Source: Rhizobiales bacterium dw_265 (GTDB lineage: Bacteria > Pseudomonadota > Alphaproteobacteria > Micropepsales > Micropepsaceae). Taken from it: a stretch of DNA of 64,000 nucleotides. The DNA lies in assembly GCA_018449595.1 (NCBI GenBank), contig JAAVUU010000001.1, positions 806,001 through 870,000 on the forward strand, read 5' to 3'. Shown here in pieces: positions 30,626-38,794 of this stretch. Each line of letters begins with the position of its first letter. Within the stretch, counting starts at the first letter, position 1. Under the pieces are notes generated by a model. That model was not told where the DNA came from and made no database searches. It worked only from the letters and a program-made list of their open reading frames with translations. Both the position numbers and the translations under genes were made by a program.

Positions 30626-30758
30626 TTTTCCTCCCCCGTTTACGGGGGAGGTGTCGGCGCACAGCGACGACGGAGGGGGGAGTTAGCTCGGTGAGGACGG
30701 AGTATCTCCCCCCTCCACCGCTTCGCGGTTCCCCTCCCCCGTAAACGGGGGAGGAAAA
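30626..30758. repeat. Composite palindromic repeat (two inverted copies of the CTCCCCCG element)
   Basis: The two ends are inverted copies of a 26-base arm, each itself a palindrome (CCTCCCCCGT/ACGGGGGAGG around TT or AA). The interior carries a GGAGGGGGGAG tract matching the far end of the related unit at 35574-35640. It reads as two copies of one family joined head to head, between the small gene and ilvN. Confidence 0.75.
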
Positions 30759-30778
30759 GAATGCCCGTGCCTCGGCCA

Positions 30779-31306
30779 TCACATCGCTTCCGGGCCGCGA
30801 GAGATCGCGGCGACGCCGGTGCGGGAGATTTCGACCAGCCCCAGCGGCCGCATCAGTTCGACAAAGCTGTCTATCTTGCTGGGCGCGCCGGTGATCTCGA
30901 ACACGAAACTGGAATGGGTGGTGTCCACCGGGCGCGCCCGGAAGGCGTCGGCCATGCGCAGCGCCTCGACCCGGCGGTCGCCGGTGCCCGCCACCTTGAC
31001 CAGCGCCATTTCGCGCTCGATACCGGCCTTTTGCGATGTCCAGTTCGTCACTTTGTGCGTGGGCACCAGGCGGCGCAGCTGGTGTTCGATCTGCTCGATC
31101 ACCTCCGGCGTGCCGCTGGTGACGATGGTGATGCGCGACGTGCGTGCGGCGGAATCCACCTCCGCCACCGTCAGGCTTTCGATATTGTAGCCGCGGCCGG
31201 AGAACAGACCGACGACGCGGGCCAGGACGCCCGCCTCATTGTCCACCAGCACGGTGAGGGTATGCCGCTCCACCGCGTCGGAGAGCCTGACCTTGGTGTC
31301 GTGCAT
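30779..31306 (-). CDS. ilvN: Acetolactate synthase small (regulatory) subunit
   Basis: A 175-residue regulatory subunit that confers valine feedback inhibition on IlvB. N-terminal ACT domain: HTLTVLVDNEAGVLARVVGL, FSGRGYNIESLTVAEVD; C-terminal ALS_ss domain with RPLGLVEISRTGVAAISRG. Start ATG 31306 lies one base after the ilvB stop; a longer upstream frame would run inside ilvB. Confidence 0.97.
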   Translation of the reverse strand: MHDTKVRLSDAVERHTLTVLVDNEAGVLARVVGLFSGRGYNIESLTVAEVDSAARTSRITIVTSGTPEVIEQIEHQLRRLVPTHKVTNWTSQKAGIEREMALVKVAGTGDRRVEALRMADAFRARPVDTTHSSFVFEITGAPSKIDSFVELMRPLGLVEISRTGVAAISRGPEAM

Positions 31307-31307
31307 C

Positions 31308-33098
31308 TTAAACCAGCATCTTTCCGGCGTCGCTGATCTCGCCGCCATCGTCCGGCGACAGGATCATTTCATTGTGCGCCTTGCCGGACGGGATCATGGG
31401 ATAGCAGTTCTCCGTCGGGTCCACGCGGCAGTCGAACAGCACCGGGCGATTGACCGCGATCATCTCGCGGATCTTGTCGTCCAGTTCGGCGGGCTTGTCG
31501 GCGCGCAGGCCGACGCAGCCGAAGGCCTCCGCCATCTTGACGAAATCGGGCAGCGCCTCGGAATAGCTGTGGCTGTAGCGCTTGCCGTGCAGCAGTTCCT
31601 GCCACTGGCGCACCATGCCCATATATTCGTTGTTCAGGATGAAAATCTTGATCGGCAGGTCGTATTGAACGGCGGTGCTCATTTCCTGCATCGTCATCTG
31701 CACCGAGGCCTCGCCGGCAATGTCCACCACCAGGGCACCCGGATGGGCCATCTGCACGCCCACCGCCGCCGGCAGGCCGTAGCCCATGGTGCCCAGGCCG
31801 CCGCTGGTCATCCAGTGATTGGGTTCCTCGAAATGGAAGCGCTGCGCCGCCCACATCTGGTGCTGGCCGACCTCGGTGGTGATGAAGACGTCCTTGCGGT
31901 GTCTGGTCAGTTCATACAGCCGGTCGATGGCATATTGCGGCTTGATCACGGTGGCGGAGTTGCGGAAGGACAGCGACTTGCGGGTACGCCACTGGTCGAT
32001 CTGCTTCCACCAGGGGCTTATGTCCTGGGTCTTTTTCTTCCTGGCCTTCCACAGCCGCACCATCTCGCGCAGGGCCTTGGCGGCGTCGGCCACGATGGGC
32101 AGGTCCACCCGCACGATCTTGTTGATCTGCGAGGCGTCGATATCGAGGTGGATCTTCTGGCTGCCGGGCGAAAACGCCTTGACCAGCCCGGTGACGCGAT
32201 CGTCGAAACGCGCCCCCAGGCAGATCATCAGGTCGCAATCATGCATGGCGTGATTGGCTTCCCAGGTGCCGTGCATGCCCAGCATGCCCAGCCACTCGGG
32301 CCGCGAGGCCGGGAAAGCGCCCAGGCCCATCAGCGTCGAGGTGACGGGAAAGCCCGTCAGGTCCACCAGCTCGCGCAGCAGCTTCGAGGCTTCCGGCCCG
32401 GAATTGACGATGCCGCCGCCGGTGTAAAACACCGGGCGTTCCGCCGCCGCCATCATCTCCACCGCGCGGGCGATGGCCGCGGCATCGGGATCGGTCCTGG
32501 GGCGGTAGGTGCGGTGATGGATCGCCTGCGGCCCGTGATAGCTGCCGGTCTGGAACTGCACATCCTTGGGAATGTCCACCACCACCGGGCCGGGGCGGCC
32601 GGTAGTGGCGATTTCGAACGCCTCGTGCAGCACGCGGCTCAATTCGTTGACGTCCTTCACCAGCCAGTTGTGCTTGGTGCAAGGACGGGTAATGCCGACC
32701 GTGTCGCATTCCTGGAAGGCGTCGGTGCCGATCAGGTGCGTCGGCACCTGGCCCGACAGCATGACCAGCGGAATCGAATCCATCAGCGCATCGGTCAGCC
32801 CGGTGACGGCATTGGTGGCGCCGGGGCCCGAAGTCACCAGCACCACGCCGGGCTTGCCGGTGGAGCGGGCATAGCCTTCGGCGGCATGCACGGCGCCCTG
32901 TTCGTGGCGCACCAGCACATGAGTCAGGCCCTCGACCTTGAACAGCGCATCATAGATCGGCAGCACCGCGCCGCCGGGATAGCCGAAGATGTGGGTGACG
33001 CCCTGGTCGCGCAGCGCACGGATCACCATCTGCGCGCCGGTCATGGCCTCCGCCGCGGCTTCGATGGCTTGCGCCGTCAGGGTATTGTCCTTGTCCAT
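31308..33098 (-). CDS. ilvB: Acetolactate synthase large subunit
   Basis: ThDP- and FAD-dependent synthase for acetolactate/acetohydroxybutyrate. The 596-residue product has the ThDP glutamate region FGYPGGAVLPIYDALF and VRHEQGAVHAAEGYAR, the FAD domain in the middle and the ThDP/Mg2+ motif VDIAGEASVQMTMQE ... ILNNEYMGMVRQW in the C-terminal part. The Mg2+ motif reads Gly-Glu where many relatives have Gly-Asp. Start ATG 33098 follows GAGGGACGAGG. Expression is preceded by a full attenuator (33134-33278). Confidence 0.97.
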   Translation of the reverse strand: MDKDNTLTAQAIEAAAEAMTGAQMVIRALRDQGVTHIFGYPGGAVLPIYDALFKVEGLTHVLVRHEQGAVHAAEGYARSTGKPGVVLVTSGPGATNAVTGLTDALMDSIPLVMLSGQVPTHLIGTDAFQECDTVGITRPCTKHNWLVKDVNELSRVLHEAFEIATTGRPGPVVVDIPKDVQFQTGSYHGPQAIHHRTYRPRTDPDAAAIARAVEMMAAAERPVFYTGGGIVNSGPEASKLLRELVDLTGFPVTSTLMGLGAFPASRPEWLGMLGMHGTWEANHAMHDCDLMICLGARFDDRVTGLVKAFSPGSQKIHLDIDASQINKIVRVDLPIVADAAKALREMVRLWKARKKKTQDISPWWKQIDQWRTRKSLSFRNSATVIKPQYAIDRLYELTRHRKDVFITTEVGQHQMWAAQRFHFEEPNHWMTSGGLGTMGYGLPAAVGVQMAHPGALVVDIAGEASVQMTMQEMSTAVQYDLPIKIFILNNEYMGMVRQWQELLHGKRYSHSYSEALPDFVKMAEAFGCVGLRADKPAELDDKIREMIAVNRPVLFDCRVDPTENCYPMIPSGKAHNEMILSPDDGGEISDAGKMLV

Positions 33099-33133
33099 CC
33101 TCGTCCCTCGAAATTCCAATGCTCGCAATTGCG

Positions 33134-33162
33134 CCAAAGATAAAGGGGCGTTTCCGCCCCTT
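33134..33162 (-). terminator. ilvB attenuator terminator
   Basis: On the minus strand AAGGGGCG-GAAA-CGCCCCTT forms an eight-pair GC-rich hairpin followed by TTTATCTTT, a standard intrinsic terminator, 36 bases before the ilvB start. A segment further upstream (CCGCTCCGTCC, 33204-33214) can instead pair with GGACAAGGGGCGG (33154-33166), which would break this hairpin. Confidence 0.85.
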
Positions 33163-33171
33163 GTCCGCATA

Positions 33172-33215
33172 GCCGCTCTGCCCAGACGAAGCGTCAGCTT
33201 CGTGGACGGAGCGGC
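33172..33215 (-). promoter_or_regulatory. ilvB attenuator upstream hairpin
   Basis: GCCGCTC (33209-33215) pairs with GAGCGGC (33172-33178), and inside it ACGAAGC pairs with GCTTCGT around TGAC, which contains the leader stop codon. Its 5' arm is the same segment that can pair with the 5' arm of the terminator, giving competing structures as in classical attenuators. Confidence 0.7.
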
Positions 33216-33241
33216 CTGTCAATTACGAGCGCGGGTTTCAT
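33194..33241 (-). CDS. ilvB leader peptide (15 residues with Leu-Val-Ile)
   Basis: ATG 33241 to TGA 33194 encodes MKPALVIDRPLRPRS. Codons 5-7 are Leu-Val-Ile (CTC GTA ATT), the three products of the branched-chain pathway, placed immediately before the competing hairpins. The predicted transcription start lies within a few bases of the ATG, so translation would be leaderless. Peptide length and codon content fit ilv attenuation; the sequence is my own reading. Confidence 0.72.
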   Translation of the reverse strand: MKPALVIDRPLRPRS

Positions 33242-33249
33242 GGCGGGGG

Positions 33250-33278
33250 AACCTAAAGATGCTGCATCGCGGCGTCAA
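33250..33278 (-). promoter_or_regulatory. ilvB promoter (TTGACG-17-TAGGTT)
   Basis: On the minus strand TTGACG (33273-33278) and TAGGTT (33250-33255) are 17 bases apart, a good sigma-70-type pair for an alphaproteobacterium. The predicted start point, about seven bases on, falls at or just before the leader ATG at 33241. It sits right after the miaA stop codon. Confidence 0.65.
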
Positions 33279-33284
33279 GCAATT

Positions 33285-34190
33285 TCACGCTTCTATACGA
33301 GCATATTGTGCAATAATATTGCTCAATAATGGGTCAAACCAGATATAATGTGGCATACGGTGGCGAAACCACGTCATCTGGCGTTTGGCGAACTGGCGCG
33401 TGGCGGTGATGGCGGTATCCAGGGCCTCGGCTCGGTCCAGGGTTCCCGCAGCCAGCGCCTGAAGCGGGCGCAGGCCCAGCAATTTTGCCGCCGGCAGGCC
33501 GGGGTCCAGCCCCTCCAGCCGGCGCGCTTCCTCCAGCCCGCCGGCCTCCAGCATCGCCTCGAAACGGGCGGCGATGCGGGCGCGCAACTGGGCGCGCGGC
33601 GGGTCCAGCACAAAGGCGGCGATGCGGGCATTTTTCAACACCGGCGCGGCGGGCTGGTCCTGCCATTCCGCCAGCGGGCGGCCTGTGGCTTCGAACACTT
33701 CAAAGGCGCGCAACACCCGTTGCGGATCGCTGGGCCGCAGCCGCGCGGCGGTCAGCGGATCGCGGGCGGTGAGCCGGGCATGCAGCGCCTCCACCCCGAT
33801 ATCGTCCAGCAGGGCGCGGGCGGCATCGCGGATTTGCGGCGGCGTGGGTGGAATATCGGCTAGGCCATCGGTCAGCGCGCCGAAATACATGCCGGTGCCG
33901 CCGACGAAGACCGGCGTGCGGCCTTCCAGGCGTTGCAGCGCCGCCAACACGTCTTCACGCCAGCGCCCGACCGAATAGACTTCGCGCACGCCGACATGGC
34001 CGTACAGCAGGTGCGGCGCGCGCGCCTTGTCGGCGGCACTGGGCTGCGCCGTCAGGATCGGCGCTTCGGCATAGACCTGCATGGAATCGGCATTGACGAT
34101 GACGCCGCCGATATGTTCCGCCAGTTCCAGCGCCGCCCGCGACTTGCCGCTGGCGGTCGGTCCTGCAATAAGCACGGCGTCGAATTTCAC
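33285..34190 (-). CDS. miaA: tRNA dimethylallyltransferase
   Basis: Transfers a dimethylallyl group to A37 of tRNAs reading UNN codons. The 301-residue protein has the P-loop LIAGPTASGKSRAALELA at residues 7-24, VNADSMQVY, FVGGTGMYFGAL and the C-terminal ITATRQFAKRQMTWFR. Start is GTG 34190 with AAGG eight bases upstream. Divergent from serB across 26 bp. Confidence 0.96.
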   Translation of the reverse strand: MKFDAVLIAGPTASGKSRAALELAEHIGGVIVNADSMQVYAEAPILTAQPSAADKARAPHLLYGHVGVREVYSVGRWREDVLAALQRLEGRTPVFVGGTGMYFGALTDGLADIPPTPPQIRDAARALLDDIGVEALHARLTARDPLTAARLRPSDPQRVLRAFEVFEATGRPLAEWQDQPAAPVLKNARIAAFVLDPPRAQLRARIAARFEAMLEAGGLEEARRLEGLDPGLPAAKLLGLRPLQALAAGTLDRAEALDTAITATRQFAKRQMTWFRHRMPHYIWFDPLLSNIIAQYARIEA

Positions 34191-34216
34191 TTATTTGCCT
34201 TTCTTTGGGCCGCACA

Positions 34217-35068
34217 ATGTTTGTTCTGAATGTCATCGGCAAGGGCGCGGAGCCCGGCATCTTCCGGGGCTTCGGCGTCGGGGGCGCGAAAATCCTGTCG
34301 CCTGGCATGGCTTTCGACCTGCCGGTGGCGGGCCCGGAAATCCTGGCCGAGGCGCGCGACCGCACCGCCGACCTGGGACTGGACATCAACTATTTGCCGG
34401 AGGGTCCGCGCCGGAAAAAGCTGCTGGTGGCCGACATGGATTCCACCATCATCAATGTCGAATGCCTGGACGAACTGGCCGACATGGCCGGGCTGAAGCC
34501 GCAGATCGCCGCCATCACCGAACGCGCCATGCGCGGCGAACTGGAATTCGAGGACGCACTGCGCGAACGCGTCGGCATGCTGAAGGGCCTGAAGCTGGAT
34601 GCGCTGGAGCGCACTTATGCCGAGCGGGTGCGGCTGAACCCCGGCGCCAAATCGCTGCTCGCCACCATGCGGGCGAACGGCGCGCATACCATGCTGGTGT
34701 CGGGCGGCTTCGGCTATTTCACCCAGCGCGTGGCGCAGGCCGCGGGCTTTCATGCCGAACGCGGCAACACGTTGCTGGACGACGGCGTGGCGCTGACCGG
34801 CGAAGTCGGCATGCCCATCCTGGGGCGCGAGGCCAAGCTGGCGGCGCTGGAAGAGGCGGTCGCTCATCTCGGTATCGGCTTTGACGATACGCTGGCGGTG
34901 GGTGATGGCGCCAACGATCTCGCGATGATCCGGCGCGCGGGTCTCGGTGTGGCCTATCACGCCAAGCCGGTGGTGGCGGAAACGGCGGGCGCGGCCATCA
35001 ACCACAACGACCTGACGGCGCTGCTGTACCTGCAGGGTTACAGCGACGACGAGATCGTCAGGGCCTGA
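34217..35068 (+). CDS. serB: Phosphoserine phosphatase
   Basis: Last step of serine synthesis. The 283-residue HAD-superfamily protein has the nucleophile motif DMDST at residues 73-77, MLVSGGFGYFTQR (motif II Ser) and VGDGANDLAMI (motif IV aspartates). The N-terminal 65 residues are a degenerate ACT-like extension, common in this group. I use ATG 34217; an upstream TTG in the same frame has less support. Confidence 0.96.
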   Translation: MFVLNVIGKGAEPGIFRGFGVGGAKILSPGMAFDLPVAGPEILAEARDRTADLGLDINYLPEGPRRKKLLVADMDSTIINVECLDELADMAGLKPQIAAITERAMRGELEFEDALRERVGMLKGLKLDALERTYAERVRLNPGAKSLLATMRANGAHTMLVSGGFGYFTQRVAQAAGFHAERGNTLLDDGVALTGEVGMPILGREAKLAALEEAVAHLGIGFDDTLAVGDGANDLAMIRRAGLGVAYHAKPVVAETAGAAINHNDLTALLYLQGYSDDEIVRA

Positions 35069-35075
35069 GCACAAC

Positions 35076-35214
35076 TGTCATCCCCGGCGAACGCGGCGCA
35101 TCGCGCCGCGTGAGGGAAGGGGACCCAGGCTGTTGGAACCGACCTCATGGTTTGCAGCCTGGGTCCCCTTCCCTCGCAGCACGGCGGTTGCCGTGCTGCT
35201 CGCCGGGGATGACA
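35076..35214. repeat. 139-bp nested palindromic element
   Basis: Outer arms TGTCATCCCCGGCGA and TCGCCGGGGATGACA; next inside, a CG-rich hairpin on each side; then a 21-base perfect inverted pair (35112-35132 with 35155-35175, GAGGGAAGGGGACCCAGGCT and its complement) around a 22-base centre. It follows serB and faces the small gene at 35222. The outer arms recur at 59858-59906. Confidence 0.75.
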
Positions 35215-35221
35215 TCAGGTG

Positions 35222-35536
35222 CTAGATCGGCTCGAAATGCGCGAATGAATGCTGCGCCTCGGCGATCTGGGCCAGCGGCACGAAATCCATCACCGCGCTC
35301 ATGGCTTTCCAATGGGCGCCGATCTCGGCGATGCCGGCCGCACCGCGCGATGTCTCCACCGATTCCCATTCGAAGATTTCCACCAGTTCGCCGTCTTTGG
35401 CGACACCCTGCACCACCGGCCGGTCGGTAATCAGGCCATGGCTCCGCAACAGCGGCACATGACCCGCCATCAGCATCCGCGCCTCGTCTTCATGGTCCGG
35501 GTGCGGGCGATAGGAACAGATGACCAGGATGCCCAT
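35222..35536 (-). CDS. Small conserved hypothetical protein (dimeric alpha/beta barrel-like)
   Basis: A 104-residue soluble protein. MGILVICSYRPHPDHEDEAR followed by a His-rich helix and LVEIFEWESVE resembles the small ferredoxin-like ABM/stress-response barrel proteins, which are often dimeric and of unknown role. No catalytic signature is visible. It stands alone between two repeat elements. Confidence 0.55.
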   Translation of the reverse strand: MGILVICSYRPHPDHEDEARMLMAGHVPLLRSHGLITDRPVVQGVAKDGELVEIFEWESVETSRGAAGIAEIGAHWKAMSAVMDFVPLAQIAEAQHSFAHFEPI

Positions 35537-35573
35537 GCAAGAAACCTCCAGGAATAAGACCGGGAATACAAGT

Positions 35574-35640
35574 TCCTCCCCCGCTACGCGGGGGAGGTGG
35601 CCGTAGCTGGCCCTCGGGCCAGCGAAGGCCGGAGGGGGTA
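35574..35640. repeat. CTCCCCCG palindromic element (single copy)
   Basis: About 67 bp beginning GTTCCTCCCCCGCTACGCGG, with a hairpin GCTGGCC-CTCG-GGCCAGC in the middle and ending GGCCGGAGGGGG. It aligns nearly base for base with the reverse complement of 61857-61925 inside the metallo-beta-lactamase gene, and more loosely with the halves of 30626-30758. Confidence 0.8.
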
Positions 35641-35677
35641 TGTAGGATTGCGGCTAATTCAGCCGCAATCCTACATA
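35639..35677. repeat. 17-bp perfect inverted repeat spanning the degP stop codon
   Basis: TATGTAGGATTGCGGCT and AGCCGCAATCCTACATA flank five bases. The right arm is the last coding stretch of degP (Tyr-Val-Gly-Leu-Arg-Leu-Asn end); the left arm is its exact inverted copy just beyond the stop. It can fold as a terminator-like hairpin but lacks a T-run. Confidence 0.8.
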
Positions 35678-37084
35678 AACCAAGTCGCCATCTCTATTGA
35701 CCAGCATCAGTTCGACCTTCTTGCCGGCCTTGGCGTCGGCCTCGACTTTCTTCATGGCGTCATCGGGCGTCTTCACCGCCTGGCCCGCCACATCCACCAC
35801 CACGTCGCCGGGGCGCATGTTCTTTTCCGCCGCGGCGCTGCCCGGGTCCACCGCCGTCACCACCACGCCCATCACGCCGCCGCCGATCTTGAACTTGGCC
35901 CTCGCCGCGCCGTCCAGCGCGCCCAGGGTCAGCCCCAGTTGCGACAGCTTGCTCTGGTTCTTGACCGGCGCGGGCGGCGCCTTGACGGGCTTGTCGGCCT
36001 TGGCGTCCTCGGCCAGCTTCTGCACCGTGATCCGCAGGGTCTGCTTCCTGCCCTTGCGCAGCACGTCGATGTTCACCGTCTTGCCGATCGGCGTGTCGGC
36101 GACAATGCGCGGCAGCGCCCGGTCATCGCCCACCGGCTTGCCGTCAAAGCCGGTGACCAGATCGCCATTGACCAGCCCCGCCTGCGCCGCGGGACCGCCC
36201 TTGCTCACATCCGCCACCAGCGCGCCTTGCGTCGTCGGCAGGCCCAGTCCTTCCGCGATTTCCGGCGTCACTTCCTGGATGCGTACTCCGATCCAGCCGC
36301 GCCGCGCGATGCCGAACTGGCGCAGTTGCCCCGTCACCGCGCGCGCCAGGTTGGCGGGAATGGCGAAGCCGATGCCGACACTGCCGCCGGACGGCGAGAA
36401 GATCGCGGAATTGATGCCGATGACATCGCCGTCCATGTTGAACAGCGGGCCGCCGGAATTGCCGCGGTTGATCGGCGCGTCGGTCTGGATGAAATCGTCA
36501 TAGGGCCCGGCATTGATGTTGCGGTTGCGGGCCGAGACGATGCCCGCCGTCACGGTGGAGCCGATGCCGAAGGGATCGCCGATGGCGATCACCCAGTCGC
36601 CGATGCGGGCCTTGTCGCTGTCGCCGAAATGGGTGGCGGGCAACGGCTTCTTGGGCGTCACTTTCAGCAGCGCCAGGTCGGTCTTGACGTCGCGGCCCAC
36701 CACCTTGGCCGGCAATTGGGTGCCGTCCTGCAGCGACACGGTGATCTGGTCGCTGTCCTCGATCACATGGTTGTTGGTGACGATGAAACCCGACGGATCG
36801 ATGACGAAGCCCGAGCCCAGCGAGGTGACATGGCGCGGCTGGCCTTGTTTGGGGCCCAGGAAATTCTTGAACAGGTCTTCCAGCGGCGAACCGGGCGGCA
36901 GTTGCGGCATTGCGCCTTGCGGCGGCGCCTTCAGGGTCTGGCTGGTGGAGATGTTGACCACCGTGGGCAGCAGCCGCGCCGCCAGGTCGGCGAAGGAATC
37001 CGGCGCGGGCCGTGCCATTGCGGGCGCGGCGAAGACCAGCAGCGCCAAAACGGCACAGAGCCCAGGGAATTTCACAGCGCGCAT
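35654..37084 (-). CDS. degP: Periplasmic serine endoprotease DegP/MucD (Do family)
   Basis: A 476-residue exported protease-chaperone. Signal peptide about residues 1-25 (ending APAMARP); trypsin-like domain with His106 (TNNHVI), Asp136 (KTDLALLKV) and Ser210 (RGNSGGPLF); then two PDZ domains from about residue 270 and 380. It degrades misfolded envelope proteins. Alone on its strand; divergent from a lipoprotein gene. Confidence 0.96.
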   Translation of the reverse strand: MRAVKFPGLCAVLALLVFAAPAMARPAPDSFADLAARLLPTVVNISTSQTLKAPPQGAMPQLPPGSPLEDLFKNFLGPKQGQPRHVTSLGSGFVIDPSGFIVTNNHVIEDSDQITVSLQDGTQLPAKVVGRDVKTDLALLKVTPKKPLPATHFGDSDKARIGDWVIAIGDPFGIGSTVTAGIVSARNRNINAGPYDDFIQTDAPINRGNSGGPLFNMDGDVIGINSAIFSPSGGSVGIGFAIPANLARAVTGQLRQFGIARRGWIGVRIQEVTPEIAEGLGLPTTQGALVADVSKGGPAAQAGLVNGDLVTGFDGKPVGDDRALPRIVADTPIGKTVNIDVLRKGRKQTLRITVQKLAEDAKADKPVKAPPAPVKNQSKLSQLGLTLGALDGAARAKFKIGGGVMGVVVTAVDPGSAAAEKNMRPGDVVVDVAGQAVKTPDDAMKKVEADAKAGKKVELMLVNRDGDLVYVGLRLN

Positions 37085-37222
37085 TGTCCATTACCGGGAG
37101 GAATCGGGGGCAGTTTAGGCAGGGTCAGGCGGAACAAACAGGGCAAAACCCGCATCCGGCGCGGTTTTTAAGCCGGAGTGCGGGCGAAGGTTCCGGGGCA
37201 CGGGGCTTGAAAGACACCGGGC

Positions 37223-37669
37223 ATGAAAAAGCCGGATGCCCACCGCAAGCTGATGTCGCTTCTCTGCCTGCTGCTGCTGGCGGCGGCGGGGCCTGCCCTG
37301 TTGTCGGCCTGCAGCGGCCTGTTTCCCGATGGTCCCAAGACCGGACTGTTCGAAAGCTATGACCAGGTGGCGGACTCTTTCGACCGCATCGTGCCCGGCA
37401 TGACCCAGGCGCAGGATCTCAAGGGCTTTGGCTTCGATACCCTCCAGGCCGATCTTTTGCCGGCGCGCGAAGTGGCCCGGCGCTTCCATGCCGATCCTGG
37501 CGTGGCGGCCTGCCTGGACGCGGGCCCGTATTGCAGCGCGCTGGCCTTTCATCCCGGCCATGGCGCGCGCTGGTCGGCGGATGTCACGCTGCTGGTGATG
37601 AATGGCCGCGTCATCCATAAGGTCTTCAGCGGCAGCCCGGAGCGCATACTAGGAATCTTCAAGGTCTGA
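37223..37669 (+). CDS. Hypothetical lipoprotein
   Basis: A 148-residue protein with a lipobox LLSAC (Cys about residue 30) after a Leu-rich signal. The mature part has a SmpA/BamE-like flavour only in the phrase FDRIVPGMTQAQDLKGFGFD (a short helix after GM), and two cysteines (ACLDAGPYC) that could form a disulfide. I do not recognise the family. It precedes mrp by 15 bp and may be co-transcribed. Confidence 0.7.
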   Translation: MKKPDAHRKLMSLLCLLLLAAAGPALLSACSGLFPDGPKTGLFESYDQVADSFDRIVPGMTQAQDLKGFGFDTLQADLLPAREVARRFHADPGVAACLDAGPYCSALAFHPGHGARWSADVTLLVMNGRVIHKVFSGSPERILGIFKV

Positions 37670-37684
37670 GGCTATATCCCGCCC

Positions 37685-38794
37685 ATGGCGGACTTGCGCG
37701 ACGACGTTCTCAGAGCCCTCGACCAGGTGATCGATCCGGCCAGCGGCCGCACCGTGGTACAGCAGGACATGATCCAGGGCCTGGTGGTGCGCGACGGCCA
37801 TGTCGGCTTTGTGCTGGAAGTCGCGCCCGAGCGCGCCCGCCAGTCGGAATCCCTGCGCAAGATCTGCGAGGCGATGGCGCTGGGGGTGAAGGGCGTCAAG
37901 TCGGTCACCGCCGTGCTGACGGCGCATGACGATCATGCCGGTCACGATCATGACCACGCACCCAAGCCCGCCGTGGCAAAGCAAGCGCCGCCCGCGCCCG
38001 CCGGCATTCCCGGTGTCGCCAACATCATCGCCGTGGCCAGCGGCAAGGGCGGCGTCGGCAAATCCACCGTCGCGGTCAACCTGGCGCTGTCGTTGTCGCG
38101 ATTGGGCCTGAAGGTCGGGCTGCTGGATGCCGACATTTATGGGCCTTCCCTGCCGCGCCTGCTGGCGATCACCGAAAAACCGGGCAGCGACGGCCATACC
38201 CTGCTGCCCATCGAGAAGCATGGCTTGAAAACCATGAGCATCGGCTTCCTGGTCAAGGAAGACGAAGCCATGATCTGGCGCGGTCCCATGGTGCAGAGCG
38301 CCCTGTCGCAGATGCTGAGCGATGTCGCCTGGGCCCCGCTGGACGTGCTGGTGCTGGACATGCCGCCCGGCACCGGCGACGCGCAACTGACCATCGCCCA
38401 GCGGGTGCCGATGAAAGGCGCGGTCATCGTCTCCACGCCGCAGGACATCGCGCTGATCGACGCCAAGAAGGGCATCGTGATGTTCAACAAGACCCATGTG
38501 CCGATCCTGGGCCTGGTCGAGAACATGAGCATGTTCATCTGCCCCGATTGCGGCAGCCGCCACGATATTTTCGGCCATGGCGGGGCGCGCGATACCGCCG
38601 AGGCGATGGACGTGCCGTTCCTGGGCGAGATTCCGCTGGTGCCGCGCATCCGCGAGACCTCCGATGCCGGTACGCCGATCAGCGTGCTGGACCCCGGCAG
38701 CCCCGAGGCGCTGGCCTTCCTGGAAATTGCAAAGAAGGTCGCGGCGTCGCTGCAGACCGTGTCGAAGCCGGCGCCGAAGATCGTTATCGAGTAG
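37685..38794 (+). CDS. mrp: Mrp/ApbC/NBP35-type iron-sulfur carrier ATPase
   Basis: Carries and inserts Fe-S clusters. The 369-residue protein has an N-terminal MIP18-like domain (residues 1-80), a His/Asp-rich linker (HDDHAGHDHDHAP, 81-93), deviant Walker A GKGGVGKS at 120-127, DADIYGPSLPRLL, DMPPGTGD and the cluster-binding CPDC near residue 284. The His-rich linker could bind metal (inference). Ends 11 bp inside folA, which runs the other way. Confidence 0.95.
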   Translation: MADLRDDVLRALDQVIDPASGRTVVQQDMIQGLVVRDGHVGFVLEVAPERARQSESLRKICEAMALGVKGVKSVTAVLTAHDDHAGHDHDHAPKPAVAKQAPPAPAGIPGVANIIAVASGKGGVGKSTVAVNLALSLSRLGLKVGLLDADIYGPSLPRLLAITEKPGSDGHTLLPIEKHGLKTMSIGFLVKEDEAMIWRGPMVQSALSQMLSDVAWAPLDVLVLDMPPGTGDAQLTIAQRVPMKGAVIVSTPQDIALIDAKKGIVMFNKTHVPILGLVENMSMFICPDCGSRHDIFGHGGARDTAEAMDVPFLGEIPLVPRIRETSDAGTPISVLDPGSPEALAFLEIAKKVAASLQTVSKPAPKIVIE

